A model generated the notes under the pieces. That model searched no databases. It was not told where the DNA came from and was given only the letters and a program-made list of their open reading frames with translations. Positions 46,881-59,455 of a DNA stretch of 64,000 nt are shown piece by piece. The position numbers and the translations under genes are program-made. Positions within the stretch are counted from its first letter, which is position 1; each line of letters begins with the position of its first letter. This stretch comes from Lepeophtheirus salmonis (taxonomy: Eukaryota > Arthropoda > Copepoda > Siphonostomatoida > Caligidae). The stretch is taken from assembly GCF_016086655.4 (NCBI RefSeq), contig NC_052136.2:57342492-57406491 (forward strand). The letters run 5' to 3'.

Positions 46881-49379
46881 GCTTGATGAAAAAAGTCAAA
46901 TTTGAAGAATTGTGATATATACACATACGTATATATATATTTAATGTTACTTTAATTGGTTAGACGGAGTTGCACTGATTCAGTATAAATAAACAATATA
47001 GTATTACATTTACTTCATCTAATCTAGAAATTTTTTTGTGAAGTCCATACACATTAAGGATATTTCTTTCTCTAGGTGAAAACCTACAACCATTGAGTTC
47101 AAGAAAATAATTTCTCCCGAGCGTGTTGTCTATGAGCTACGTCGATTCCATTACAATTTTAATTTTTGATTTCCTAATTGAATTTGCAAGAGAGAACAAT
47201 TAAATTCAATTATTGCAACCTCTTTAATAGTAATAAAAGAATTAGAGGATACAAGACAAATTTAATGTAGTTTAATACCTATAAACATGTGTCAAATTTT
47301 ATTCAAAATTTATACTTTTCAAATACTATCTTCATCTGGTTATTCCAGAATAATCTATTAATTTAAAGTAAATACAATATTACTTCGCACTAATAATATA
47401 ATTAATTTCAAAACTTGTAATACGATAATACAACTGTCTCACATGTCAATACGAAATTAGTTTGCATGAATTTGGATCCTCTTTCCGTTCCGATTGTATA
47501 AATCTGTTTAATAGAACAATTTGCATCTCTTGGACGGTCGGAAAAGTAATTAAGTACAGCTCTGGAGGGTGGCAAAAGTGTTGACGCAATGGCCTAGACG
47601 GGTTAAACTTTTTTCTTCTCCTTTCTGTAATATTATTGAATTTATACGTTCTACCATTTTTTGTTTGAAAGTTAATAAAAAGCACTTTCCTGTAATGTTA
47701 CAATAATTGCCTTTTATTTAGTTGTTGAATGTTGAGAATTACCAAATTATTAAATGACATTTCCGAAAAAGTTTTTAAATGGCAAATTTACTTTATCATG
47801 TATTTAAGGAAACGAAAGAAAATATAAATCAATTTGCTCTTTTTTCCTCCATTAATTACCTCTTCATTTATTTTTTCCCGCAAGATGTAATTATGAATGA
47901 TTTTAAAGATCTGTCATATTCAATCATCTTTTAAATATAAGAATATATGTACTTACATATAAATATTAATTCTAATATTTTTTTAAACTATATATAAAGT
48001 TTAAATTATTTATTAAAAAATTAACTTATCATAAACTTTTATTAATGAAATTATTTATACTAAAAGAAAAAGTTTTTTCTTTTTATATTAGCATATGTAA
48101 GTACATACATATATTCATGATTTTTTTTTTCTGAAAAACTCAAATTTCTAATTAAAGTTATCTGCCATCAAAGAAAAAAGTTTGACAAAAATGTTTATGA
48201 AGACAAAAATAGAGAAAAACAATAATGTATTTCATATGTGTCGAAGCAAAATAAATTACCTTCTATTTGATTTTTCATGATTTGGCACTTTATTATATTT
48301 TTGTTATTACCTTTTATTTATCTGTAAATTCGACTTTAATCTTTTTTTTTTTACAAAATAATTTTAAATTGGATGTTCGTGAGTTAACATTAACTGATAA
48401 TTTTATCTTATTCCATATGCTATCAATTCTAAATGTAAATCTTATTCATTGCACAGAGTCCGTGGAAATAATTCTGTTTAATATTTCTTTTCACTTAAAT
48501 ATATAACCGTTACTTCCCCTTCAAATCATATTGCAAATATCTTTCTGGGGTTTTAATTACTCATTATCATTATATTTCAGATGTACGTTTGTGTATTAAT
48601 CAACAATTTGAGCTTTTATGATGATAAAACTGGAATTTCTATTCAATTGAATTTAATTCATCTATTGTTAGGTTACATTTATCAATTTATCATTATTGTA
48701 TCTTAAGTTTATGTGTATCTTTTTAATAAATAATAATCTGAATATCATTAATAAAATTTCTAAAACTACTGTATATATAGTTGAACGATTTTGTAGAACA
48801 ACTTTAATATTAATATAATTTTATCAGAATCTGCACCATGATTAAATACTCGTCTGTGAAATTAAACAATGCTTTTGACTTTCTCTCCTTACAATATATA
48901 CAAAAATAATCTTTTTTTTAAACAGCCAAATCTATCAATGCCAATTTATTGGATGTGTGACTTAATCAAATATTTTTCCAATGTAACCATTCATTGTTAG
49001 GGCATATATAAAATATAAGAAGTAAGTGACATCCATTAAGATAATTAGAAATACCTTACATAAGGTTGCAAAAAGTAAATTGATGGTACTGACGAGGGCT
49101 TTATTCAATGTCCAATTCAATTAGTAAAGTAGTAATAATTTATTTTCCTAGGAATAGCAACACTTTGGGATTCACGCTAGTCACATTTGTCACAACATTC
49201 AAAATGCCTCAAAATTTCCTTTTATTTACAGTTTCCTCATTAAATTTTTTGTTATGTTTGTACTTTGTCAATCATTTGTCAAAATAGAGAGTAGTACTTC
49301 TTGAACAATCCTAAGGAGTGACTCATATTTATACATGTATGTACCGCACCATCACAAAACACCAATATTTATCTGTTGT
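46881..49379. other. Intronic AT-rich sequence with one unrecognised frame
   Basis: A minus-strand frame at 47446-47685 (containing RRKKFNPSRPLRQHFCHPPE) lies in a slightly GC-richer patch. It has no recognised family and no clear splice sites. The rest is featureless. Confidence 0.4.
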
Positions 49380-49421
49380 CGACGCCTAATAACTCCGAGC
49401 AATGCTGGGTAATCCCGCTAG
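49380..49421 (+). mobile_element. Helitron-like 3' terminus
   Basis: CTCCGAGCAATGCTGGGTAA followed by TCCCGCTAG (ending 49421) and then T. This matches the hairpin-plus-CTAG end of the element at 16801-17362. A matching 5' end was not found; the element may extend upstream to about 49000 or may be truncated. Confidence 0.5.
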
Positions 49422-50805
49422 TGTATTATTATGTTGATAATTGGTAAATCCTTTTTTTTAAGTGCCTTATTTTTCATAGCATTTAGAAAGCAGTTTATTG
49501 ATTTCATTTTGATATTGACAACACATCAATTCGTGATTGGATATACAGCGTGTGAGGTAGAACTGTGAAAATTTTGATAACAAATAAATACACCCTGCAT
49601 TGTTATTCAATTGTGAGTCTCGTTTTTGACTTTATTTACCGCAAAATAGAAAATTGACACTATATAAATCATTGTAATTAGTATATTTTATATATAAAAT
49701 TTATTTAATTATTTCTTTGCTATATTTTTTTCCTTATATTTTTAGAATTTAGATCTTTATTTTTGATCAATATAGTGATATATCTTAGATTATTTGCCCC
49801 TGGTTTGAAACTTAAAAGAATTATATGACCTTAAAGTAATTTATTTGCATGAAATGCACTACAAATTTTGTATTTAGTTTATAATGATTACATCTTCTCC
49901 ATGTTGATGTATCAAATTTTGGATAGAGAGTAAGAAAAAGAATCCATAATATTATTAGTTTAAGAGTAAAACGTCGATTTTAGTTTAAAAACTAGACTAT
50001 TACTTCTTTATATGTAGTTGCAATATAAATATGATGTAGAATAAAAAATTAAAACGTCATATCCGGCTCTCATTATTTTTTTTTTTACATTGAGAAAGGA
50101 TTTCTGATTTTATTATTATGACTGATTTAATAACCTGAGTAATTGAATGGGTCTAAATCATTAAACAGTATATTGCAAATATAACCCAACATTTTCGTAA
50201 TTTGTAAAATGTTTATCTGTCTATTTTTGAACTAAATTTGACATCTCTAGTTATGTACACACAAATTATAATTTTTCATCATTTTTTTTTTTTTTTTTTT
50301 TTTGTAAAATAATTAATCTTATGTCAAATGATTCGGGTTTTATTTCTAAATACAAAGACAAAATTGTGTAAGTTTGTTAATGTGGAATTTGTCTAAAAAA
50401 CGCTGAAAACACTGCAATTCCATTTGTTCGGTCCTAATAAAATTTATTCATCCTAGGATCGGTCTTTTATAGTAACTACAACAGCAAGTTAGCTACTACC
50501 TATGTCATTTTATTTGTTCAACATAACCTCTTCAAGAGACAAGGTATCTGAAGATTGAAGTAGGAAGGGTATGGCTAAAACTTGTTATTATACGTTCACT
50601 TTCTTTCTTTTTATTTCATTCAATCCTAATTATAAGTAAAAAAAAAAGCTAAACATAGCACTGAAAATCCAAAGTATCAATCCTTAGAACCGTTGAATGG
50701 TAAAAAATATCGGACCAATAAAATAACCAATGAAAACTGAAAGACCTATCCAACACAAATATTGGTACATAAACTTCTTTGTTCTTTACCATAGAAACAT
50801 CATTA
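49422..50805. other. Intronic AT-rich sequence downstream of the 110-bp exon
   Basis: Includes a pure T run of about 22 (50282-50303). No repeat or exon seen. Confidence 0.5.
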
Positions 50806-50811
50806 CCTTAC

Positions 50812-50921
50812 CTGTATCATTTTTTCCGGATGGTCTAATCCTTTTATCATATCCAGTTCCAAGGATAGAATCCAATACTTGTTTTTCTTTTTGACGGTAA
50901 TTTATTTTCTCTATTCTGGAC
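50812..50921 (-). CDS. GluCl: Internal exon of glutamate-gated chloride channel (GluCl), start of ligand-binding domain
   Basis: GluCl is a pentameric Cys-loop chloride channel at invertebrate inhibitory synapses and the target of avermectins. Read on the minus strand, this 110-bp exon is bounded by an acceptor (polypyrimidine run then ACAG, 50922-50930) and a donor (GTAAGG, 50811 down to 50806). It encodes 36 complete codons between split codons at each end. The fragments QKEKQVLDSILG and YDKRIRPSGKNDT match the family signature at the start of the extracellular domain (REKEKxxLDxILG, then YDxRIRPSG and NGTDGP in other arthropods). The exon ends with one base of a codon, and the exon at 21201-21268 supplies the other two, giving Asp. 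There are no stops or frameshifts, unlike all the transposon relics nearby. The signal-peptide exon upstream was not found. GABA- or histamine-gated channels are less likely because the RIRPSG context and the following exon fit GluCl best. Confidence 0.9.
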
Positions 50922-50930
50922 CTGTAAAAA

Positions 50931-53485
50931 GAATAATAAATAGAAGGAAGTTACTATTTGTAGGTAAGTAAAAGCAAGATTGAAATTATTGTCATAAATC
51001 AGCATTGTTATCATTTTATGAAGGTATATGTTACATTATATAATAAAAACATTTCATACTTGCGTCTGCATATAAGTGTATGTATTTCTTTGTTATAACC
51101 TTCTTCACTATTATTAATATACGATTCTATAACGAGCAGAAAGGTATGTCTCCCTACATACAAATATACTTACGTATAGAAGCCTCATACACCACAGAAT
51201 GGGATGGTCAGCTAATAAAAAACTTGTATACGCTATTTTTACAATATAATATCAAATTCACATGTTTACTCATCTATGTAGGTACATAATCCATGGTTTA
51301 AGATATTTCTTCTGGGTTTCTGTTTCACGAGATATTTAAGGCTTGTCACCTACGGGTAATTCCAGGGAAATAATCTTATCTATTAAAAAATCACTCCGTA
51401 TAACGTTTTTACTATGAAACTATGAGGACTTATATACATTGTCCATAAATTATGCCCAATTTAGGGAGACCCACGGTCTCTAGAAAAAATTCCACTGACT
51501 ATTGGCGACAAGGGTGATACCAGGTTTATTATTAGGGGGGGGTAGCGCTAAAAATTATCAAACTCTGTTACATAATTACTCATACAACTAGGTATATTAT
51601 TCAGAGGGTGCCTGCGTTGCAAGTCTCAATAGAGCAGAATAGAAACAAAAAATGAAGTTAGAGAAAACAGGCAGATACAGAGATGTTGAAAGAGAAGGAT
51701 ATAAACATATGTAGAAAGAGAAAGGAAAAATGAGTTTTATTTCGAGCATAGACAGGCTCTTGGCGACCTCAGAGGCCCAAACATAACTTAGGAGCATTCT
51801 TTGTTTTTTATACGTCTACTAGGTAAATTTCAGACTTATCTGTTTGATCATTTTTGATTGCATGTGTAATAACATTAAAAACAGACCTATTAATATATGA
51901 TATGATAAAAAAATTGGGGAGATCCATAAACTTTAAAGGAGGCTGAATTCCCCCCCCCCCACCCACCCACAAACTCAACAACAATTTCCTAAAAAATGAT
52001 TAGCAATAATATATGTGCATATACAAACATATATTTGCTCTAGAAATGAGGAAGTTTTATGCTTAGAAAACACAAGAAACAAACACCTTTCCAAATGACA
52101 GATGATGAGAAAAGTAAAATGAAAGAAAGAAATGGGTTGAAACTAATTTAGTTTTATATAAATGAGCTTTAAGTCGAAAGAACTTAATTTATAATTTGAA
52201 TGTTAAAATAATTTAAATATAAATTACTTAAAGTGATGTAATTGAGGATCATTCATAACTCTGGATGGATAATCTAACTGGATCACATCTAATACTCCCA
52301 TCAAAGTTATTCTTAATTGTTTACTAAAGAAAAAATATGTCATTTATTTGTAGAATACTTTTTCTATTAGAAGAAACAAGATTTTTTGTATATTTTGAAC
52401 TCAAAAAAATATTTTTTATTTCTTTTATATATGTATAACCGATAGTATATATTAATACCATTTCTAACGAGGTCCGTTCTAATGAAATTTACAATGTAAA
52501 AACAATTTTAATAGTCCCTTGTGTATAATTATTATTTTTACTTTACTTATAATGTTTACTTGAGTAGCAAGAGAGAACTTAAAAACAATGTAACTAAAAA
52601 TTGTGGTCCCTCGACAGCTTTTACGCAGTTTTCTATAACAAATTAATAAGAAAGGTAAACAAAATAATTTTGATCACCAATTTTGCAAAATTTAGCATCT
52701 TATTTTAATTCAATATATTATTTTTTCTTTTTGAAAAAAAACTATCAGAAGTCCAACTAATTTTATCTTTTCTCTGATACATAAATAGTTCATTTGGTTC
52801 CAACTAATATTGAATTCAAATAAAAAAAATTGAATTCTTGGTCAAATCGAGCTGTATTAGAGCAATAAAGTAATTTTCGAGTCCAGTCAAAATCGAGTTT
52901 TGACAATTTCAACATAATATTTAATGTGGTTTCTCTTTTTGTATACGTCATAAATTCTTCCTTTAGTAAGAGCAGAGTGTCTGTATTTTTTACTGTCCTT
53001 TCATTGAATGATACTAGAAATAATTATGAATCAAATATTTCGATTTATTTTGATAATTCAAATTCAAGTATAGCTGAATTATCCAAAAAAATATTTCGGG
53101 TGAGCTTGAATAATTAAAAAAAGTAATTGTTGAGTTTAGTAAAGGTTTTTGTTTATTTAGAGTTCAAGAACTATTCAAATTCAACATTGGTTATAACAAA
53201 ATACATTCCTTAAAGATTTTGAAATAAATCCCTTTTTTGGTCATGGTCGAAACAGGGAATCAATTGTTCTTGCTTTTACCTTTTTTTTAATCTATGCAAA
53301 TGATTTTTACATATTTTTTTTTACTTTGTTAGAAAGTTCATCTACTATCAAACTACTTGAAAATTAAATTACGAAATTGAATGGTAGGATATTTTAATAC
53401 GGAAACAAGAAGTGCAATATTATCTTTTGTAAGTATTTCTGGATATGTAAATTGTAGGTACATTATAATTTGTGTTTATTAGGAC
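50931..53485. other. AT-rich sequence upstream of the 110-bp GluCl exon
   Basis: Presumably intron on the minus strand. Contains a C-run followed by CACCCACCCAC (51952-51970) and a short GC-richer patch (51450-51550). No exon encoding the signal peptide was recognised. Confidence 0.45.
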
Positions 53486-53872
53486 TAGTGCGGTTCGAAA
53501 TAGACCGCAATTTGGTCCTGTACGTTTTTACCCTTGGTATGGTACGTAAATATATATATATAATCACATGTTAGATACTTGAATATTATAAAATTTTTGT
53601 TATTTTTTTTTTTTTTTCAAATTATAAATTCATGAATAATCGTATTATAATAAACATTCTTTTTTAAAGAAGTTAAGTATATTCAGGAATAATTTATTGG
53701 TACAGGAAAGAAAATACTAAAGAATTAAATATCAAAAAAGAAAAAAAAGCCTTCATAAATTTTATTAAAAAACATTTAACTATTATATCATGCGAACTGC
53801 GTCACTTGAAGGCTGTATTGCAGTTTGTACCGAACCGTGTGTTTAACATGCAGTCCCATCTCTAGTGTATAT
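53486..53872. mobile_element. hAT-like non-autonomous element (tentative)
   Basis: The left part reads CTAGTGCGGTTCGAAATAGA then CCGCAATTTGGTCC. The right part read inward reads CTAGAGATGGGACTGCATG then ACGGTTCGGTACAAACTGCA. Such GGTTCGG-rich subterminal sequence and GATGGGACTG-like ends are seen in hAT elements. Interior blocks (AATAATTTATTGGTACAG; AACATTTAACTATTATA) recur at 59.26-59.42 kb and partly at 10.87 kb. No transposase. The target duplication was not resolved. Confidence 0.4.
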
Positions 53873-54019
53873 GCGCATGAGGGTGTTGAATTTTTCACTT
53901 TGATCTCAAAATTGATTTCTTGTACTGTGAATGGATGTTTCGTCAGAGTTCTCCAAATCCTTTTAATAGTATCAGCCGTAAGAAAAGGGAATGAAAGATG
54001 TAGTTTTAATATACATCTC

Positions 54020-54215
54020 TTCTCATTACCTGATTTCAACGTGCTTGACTATTTCTTGACGTCCCTGGTAGAGAGGTAGTCTAATTTTACTCCTCATCAA
54101 AATTTGTATTTTCTGAATGATGTCATTGCCCGTACATAGAACAAGGTTCCTGAGGGAAGTATCAAGAAAACCTTTAGAAGTTTACGCCATCGTAAACACT
54201 CGGAATAAGTCGAAT
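54020..54215 (+). mobile_element. Mariner/Tc1 transposase C-terminal fragment
   Basis: SLPDFNVLDYFLTSLVER (about 54024-54078) corresponds to SPDxNxLDYxxWSxVER, including the third catalytic Asp. It is followed by NLYFLNDVIAR, KVPEGSIKKTFRSLRHR (to about 54200). The rest of the element is absent; it abuts the hAT-like piece. Confidence 0.65.
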
Positions 54216-54689
54216 CAGATATCCAAATTTGTAAAATTTACTTTACACTTTTTAATTTGTGTATGAAAAGATATAAAGAGGTCATTTATTTGAATATATA
54301 TGGATTTTGTAAGGAACACTTACGCACCTTGTAAATGTATATGTATATGTTTACGAAGGTACTAGATACATAAATATATATCTATTCAATAAAAATTTGC
54401 ATAAAGTTGTTGTTATAATATATTTGCTGGTTGAATATATGTATTTTGTAATACGAATATCTATATTTTGTTCCTACTTCATATATTGATATGATCTCAT
54501 TTCAAAAGTGTATTAATAACCTTATATGTATCTATATGTGCTTTGCCTTTAAGAACTAATTATGTGTACAGTATATATGTTACTTTCTTATAATTAACTT
54601 TAAGAAAATAACTGTTTCATATCATCATCCTCTTCGCAAACACCTATATACTTATATGGGGTTGATCTTATTTTGTGGAATACATTTTA
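54216..54689. other. AT-rich spacer
   Basis: Nothing recognised. Confidence 0.5.
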
Positions 54690-55410
54690 TCCTTTTCAAT
54701 ACGGAATGAGATTGGTTCAAAATCACGGAGGAGGACAACAAAACATGTTATCTTTGAACAAAGCAATGAGATGGTTGCAAATAGCAAAAAGTTTCTAAGC
54801 TTTCTCAAGGTTAACAAAAATTTGGGTAAAGTTTTGCTATTTTCTGATGACAAGTTTTTCTCGGTCGATACGACTGTGAATAAGCAGAACAGCCTCTACA
54901 TCACAGCTGAACATCCAGACAATGTCTGAGCTTTATAAAGACATGTCTCCATAACAAAAGATCCAGCCGGAACAATGGTTTTGGGCATTTTTGAGTCTAC
55001 CCTCTCATTTTTGTGGGAAGGAAGGAGCGACTCATTTGCACATACTTACATTGGACTTTTAGATAAGAGAGTGCTACCTTGTACCTGAGAACATATCGGG
55101 AACAACTTTGTTTCGACTCAAGACAGAGCTACGTGTCATTGTACTGCTAAGATCCAGGCCTTTCTGAAAGACAACACTCCAGACTTTTGGGACTTCAAAA
55201 TATGGCCGGATTCCTCTCCAGACTGTAACCCATTGGTGGGTCTGGAAGAGAGGGTGTGTGCTACTCATTACAAGAGTGTCCAGTCTCTAGAGGTTTCAAC
55301 CTCAAGGAGTGGACCACGCTCAAGTCTGACTACATAGTTAAGGTCTGCAAGTAATTTAGGTCTTGGATTCAGGGAACTATAAAAGCTGAGGGCTCAGATA
55401 TTGAATAAAA
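54690..55410 (+). mobile_element. D,D37D-type mariner transposase relic, N-terminus missing, third Asp lost
   Basis: Better preserved sister of the relic at 0.3-1.2 kb. The plus strand begins mid-protein (SRRRTTKHVIFEQ) and reads through NLGKVLLFSDDKFFSVDTTV and NKQNS (first catalytic motif, about 54820-54900). A stop follows. Then MVLGIFESTLSFLWEGRSDS and FAHTYIGLLDKRVLPC lead to NNFVSTQDRATCHCTAKIQA (second motif, about 55100-55165) and FWDFKIWPDSSPDCNPL (about 55185-55235). There are 37 residues between the Asp of the second motif and the position after NPL, where Asp is replaced by Val. The C-terminus (EWTTLKSDYIVKVCK, about 55305-55350) lies one frame over and ends near 55405. The DNA-binding domain and both terminal repeats are missing. 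Confidence 0.82.
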
Positions 55411-58400
55411 ATTGAGCCAAGCACTATTTCAGATGTATATTTCAAATAAATGACCTTACAAAAAATCTAGCGAATCTAGCGTAAATTTTACTCTTTAAAA
55501 ATAGTATAATGTGTACGTCTAGATAAGATCAAACTTGTATTCTCTATATACCTAACCAAACATAGAGCTGTACTTATTATGTTTTGTAATAAAAAAACAA
55601 TAGTTCAAACGAGTTAAAGCAATTACTCGATTTTGAATTTTAATAAGCAGTCAATAAAGAAAATTATCAAGGATTTCCTTCTTCCTAAAAACAACCCTAA
55701 TAATAACATAGGGCTCAATGATAACTTAATTATTCATATTTTGGTCTGCAATTATTTGCCTCATTAAATTTTGTCATCAAATACTAACTATTCAGCTTGA
55801 ATCAAATCTTTTATTTCACGTTGAATTTTAATAATCAGTCTACAGATCTATAGAATGCTGAAAATGTCTTTTTTATGTAACACAATAAAAATATTTAATC
55901 TCAACATCTACATCTCAAAGATATTTTTGTCTGTACTAAGTTGACTCAAATATTGAATAAATGATGTCCTACTTTTAAAATTACATTATGACAGTAATTT
56001 TGTAACCATTTAATGCACATTTATACACAGTCGTACATACTATATTTGTTTTTTATTATACTGTTTGAATACATACGTATCTATATTTATTTATAATTCA
56101 GGTAAGTTTAAGGCTCATTAATGAAATAACTATTTATGACATAACCATTCTATTAAATGTACAATAGCCATACAATGGGAGAAATGATGTGGTTAGATAA
56201 ACAAAAATTAACTATGGGTTGTTATTTGTTTTTGCATGTTCTAACTTGGAGGAAAGGTTGAGAGATTCAACAATTAAAGGAGTAGTGTCAAAATTGAATA
56301 TCTTTTTGAGACTATATTTTCAAGGATATATATCGTGAACTTTTTACCTGTAAAATTAATGCAGTGGCATTACAAAACTATGAAATAGTTATAAATATTT
56401 TAATTTTGAATACTTCAATTGTACATATTTGGGAACACTAATGTTTGACTAATTACACTATTACCACGTTAGTACCTGTTGAAGATGTGACTTGCAATAT
56501 GTATGGTATTATAAAAAAATTAAAAAACAGCTTTTTTTCCATTATTTAAAAAAAAAAAACATCGAAAAAAAGGTTAATTATATTTTTTTGATTTTTTTCA
56601 TATATACATTGTACAAATGATTTTCTAAACAGATTTGTAAACACTTTTAAAAATCGTAAATTTGAAGTATAAAGACAATAAAATATTTTCAGTAGATAAG
56701 AGCGAACTTCAAATATTTAATTAAATAAAAACTTCAAAATAACTACTTTTATACCTTTTAGCTATAAAATATTTAATAATAAAATATGCAAAATTCTACA
56801 TTCTTTTTTCTAATTTCTTGATACAAAGAAAATAATTTTCTTTCATAAGGGTTAATTATATGGGTATATTAATATTTATCTTTGATTTCATTATGAATAA
56901 GTATGCTGGAGGAGTATTGGGTACGATGCTGAAAAATAAAAAATAGGTTATTGTCATATTGTGAGGCTCTAGTGAGTTTTTCTAGAGATGGACATAATTA
57001 AAATTAAGCAAATGGAAACGGTGTAGATCATGGACAATGTGCTCTGGATAAATTATTCTCTTAAACTCAATGTGCATAGGCTTGCGCCCGGTTATTTCTA
57101 GAGAAAATGACCTCACAAAGGCAAATAAGAATATATATTTTTTTTATATCTTAAAATAGGCTTTAATATTATAAATATATGTATACATTTATTCGCTAAT
57201 TATTTACTAAATTCTCTTAAAAAATATACATTTTGTATATGAACTACACAGAGATTCCTAGGTTATATGCAGTAAATAATTTTTAATTAAACTTAATCAA
57301 TACAGCTTCATCTAGCAAAATTAGAGGAACATTTAAAAAAATTAAGTACTTTCAACATTTTATAGCGCTGTGAAGAGTTTTTATTTTTTTTTATCTTTGT
57401 TGAAGTTATCAAGAAAATTGCGTCTGAACGTTGGGGCTAATTTTCCAGATAATAATGTGGTCTTACAAGAAAAAAGTGCTCCTACTTACACTAGCAAAGG
57501 AGCTTAAAGATTGTTGAGCAATAATATCAATTTCAGGCCAAAATAAATATAAATTATTGAACCACAATTATTTTTCTTATATTGAAATTATATTTTTTAG
57601 CTCAAGAGACAAAATATAGAAATACTCCTTTCAATCAGAATGGGATTAATCTGGGTTTCGATTAACAAGACTAAAAAAATATAAATACTAAGGGGGAAAA
57701 AAATCTAGGTTATGCACATTTATTCGCATACCCCGGATAAAAAAAGAGTTACGAGAGATTGAATTTTTGTAGAGCACAAGGATAATTAAACTGTAATGTT
57801 TCACACGTGATAGCATGTCCCTAAAAAGGATGTGAAAAAAAAGATAAACATAGCACAGTAACTAAGTTTAAATGTATCAGAATTCAATTTGGAATGTTTT
57901 TTATATTGATATATTTGTTGACTTTTTTCTTAACCCTCCTTTGGTGACCTAAGATATTATAAAGGCGGAGATGTGTAAAAATGTTTCTTATGATTTTAAA
58001 ATCTACATTTTATTGCCAACATTTTTTAGTATTTTCCTAATACATTCAATATGATGATATCACGTTCTTTATTTATTCGTATATTTAACAACTTTTATTC
58101 AAAGTTTAGCGAATTTAATGCACAGTTTTACTTAGTATTCGTTCCTTTGGATTTATTTGAGTTTTTTTTTTTTTTTTTTGTTTGTTTATTTTTTCAATGT
58201 GAGGATTGAAGAACTATTATATTTATAAAATACACAACCTTATCAAAAACTTTTACTAATAACTTGGTTTTTCAAAATTCGCATAAATAATCAAAAATTC
58301 ATCGAGATGTTTATTCAAACAAAAAATTAATGTTTTTTATATAAGAATAACCAATTATATCCTTATTGAAACTTTATCCTGTCTTTTCCACTATTCTATG

Positions 58401-59254
58401 GTTTTCATTTTAATACCTATTAAGTAATAATACCAACTATTTACGTACATGTAAAAATAAAAGGATAATGCGGATGACTGGAAAATGCATGAGTCTAAAA
58501 CAGTACCAGATATTCATGGGAACAGTTACCAATGATATATGTAGTACAATGGTGAAGTTTAGGGGAACCATTTTAACGTGCAACGAGCACGGCATGTAAT
58601 TCTATTTTAAAAGAATTAACAAGCAGTGATCTTATTCTACCATCGTTGAGCAACTCTTCCTAATTTATATTATGAACTGTTAAAAAATCTTGTGTGATTG
58701 CGTCTTCTTCTAAAATTGAGGAGTCCTTTAAATTTCTGAAAAATAAAATTTTGTTTATATATTGTGGAATTTGATATATGGTTAAGTTATTTTTCAATAC
58801 AGGGGTGAGTATCCAAATTATTCTCGGTGCTGAGCACCAAACGGGAGAGATTAAAGATGTAATTTTGTTGGTCAGATTAGTTCCTATCATAAGCCAAATG
58901 TACAGTTTTTTGTTCTTACACTTCTTTTCCATTCTACTGCTGGATTTCTTTAAATATCCAAAAAATTAATATATTTAGATAGTGAGTTAAGATTTTAATC
59001 CATATGCATCATTTTTATATAAAAAATAATTTTTATGTTGATACAAAAAAGAGATAAAAGACCTAAAAATTATATATATCAACATCCCATTTGACAAAAA
59101 CCCAGTGGTACGGTGAAGGGAAAATATGAATAAATATCCCAATATTTCCATGTTAGTTTAACGACTACCTTTACATGTACATCTGTATCAAGTGATATAA
59201 TTTTTTCTACAGCTCCTAATATTATAAACCACGTGTAATCTTTGTTTTTTTAGA
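55411..59254. other. Long AT-rich stretch, no gene recognised
   Basis: About 3.8 kb. A frame at 58660-58932 (minus) is longer than its neighbours (LIGTNL-like start, hydrophobic) but unrecognised. T run at about 58157-58172. Confidence 0.45.
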
Positions 59255-59455
59255 GAAGTTAAGTATATTTATAAATAATTTATTTGTACAGAAAATATAT
59301 TATTCAAGAATAAAATATTGAAAAAACTTTAAAAAAACAACATTAATTCTAGTTAAAAAAATATTTAACTATTATACTGTACTAAACTGCGTACCGAAAA
59401 GGGTGTACCGTGTTTTGTACCGATCTTTGGGCATAGCATAATACCCAATCCTAAT
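59255..59455. repeat. hAT-like fragment related to 53.5 kb
   Basis: GTTAAGTATATTTATAAATA, TTCAAGAATAAAATATTGAA and ATATTTAACTATTATACTGT match the interior of the 53.5-kb element. The end has CGTACCGAAAAGGGTGTACC and a TACCCAATCCTAATA terminus that mirrors ATTAGGACTAG at 53480. Confidence 0.4.

Larger units (their letters stand above)
21269..50811 (-). other. GluCl intron, 29,543 bp
   Basis: This is the span between two exons that join in phase (split Asp codon), with GTAAGG at its 5' end (50811) and TTTACAG at its 3' end (21269). It holds at least ten transposon relics, described separately, plus featureless AT-rich DNA. Whether it also hides alternative exons of the channel cannot be settled by eye. 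Confidence 0.85.

Noticed and set aside
47446..47685. Possible exon (minus strand, less AT-rich)
   Set aside because: No acceptor or donor of good quality at its limits and no family match from memory; noted only as an unrecognised frame.
49540..49610. TACAGCGTGTGAG and TACACCCTGCA as terminal repeats of a tiny transposon
   Set aside because: The two ends match poorly and the interior would be only about 40 bp.
57040..57110. CTAGAGATGGACATAA (56980) and CCCGGTTATTTCTAGAG (57086) as hAT ends
   Set aside because: The inverted similarity is limited to a few bases and no related copy was seen.
58660..58932. 90-codon minus-strand frame with hydrophobic segments
   Set aside because: No recognised family, no start or splice context, and the opposite strand is also open, which is typical of AT-poor-in-stop chance frames.
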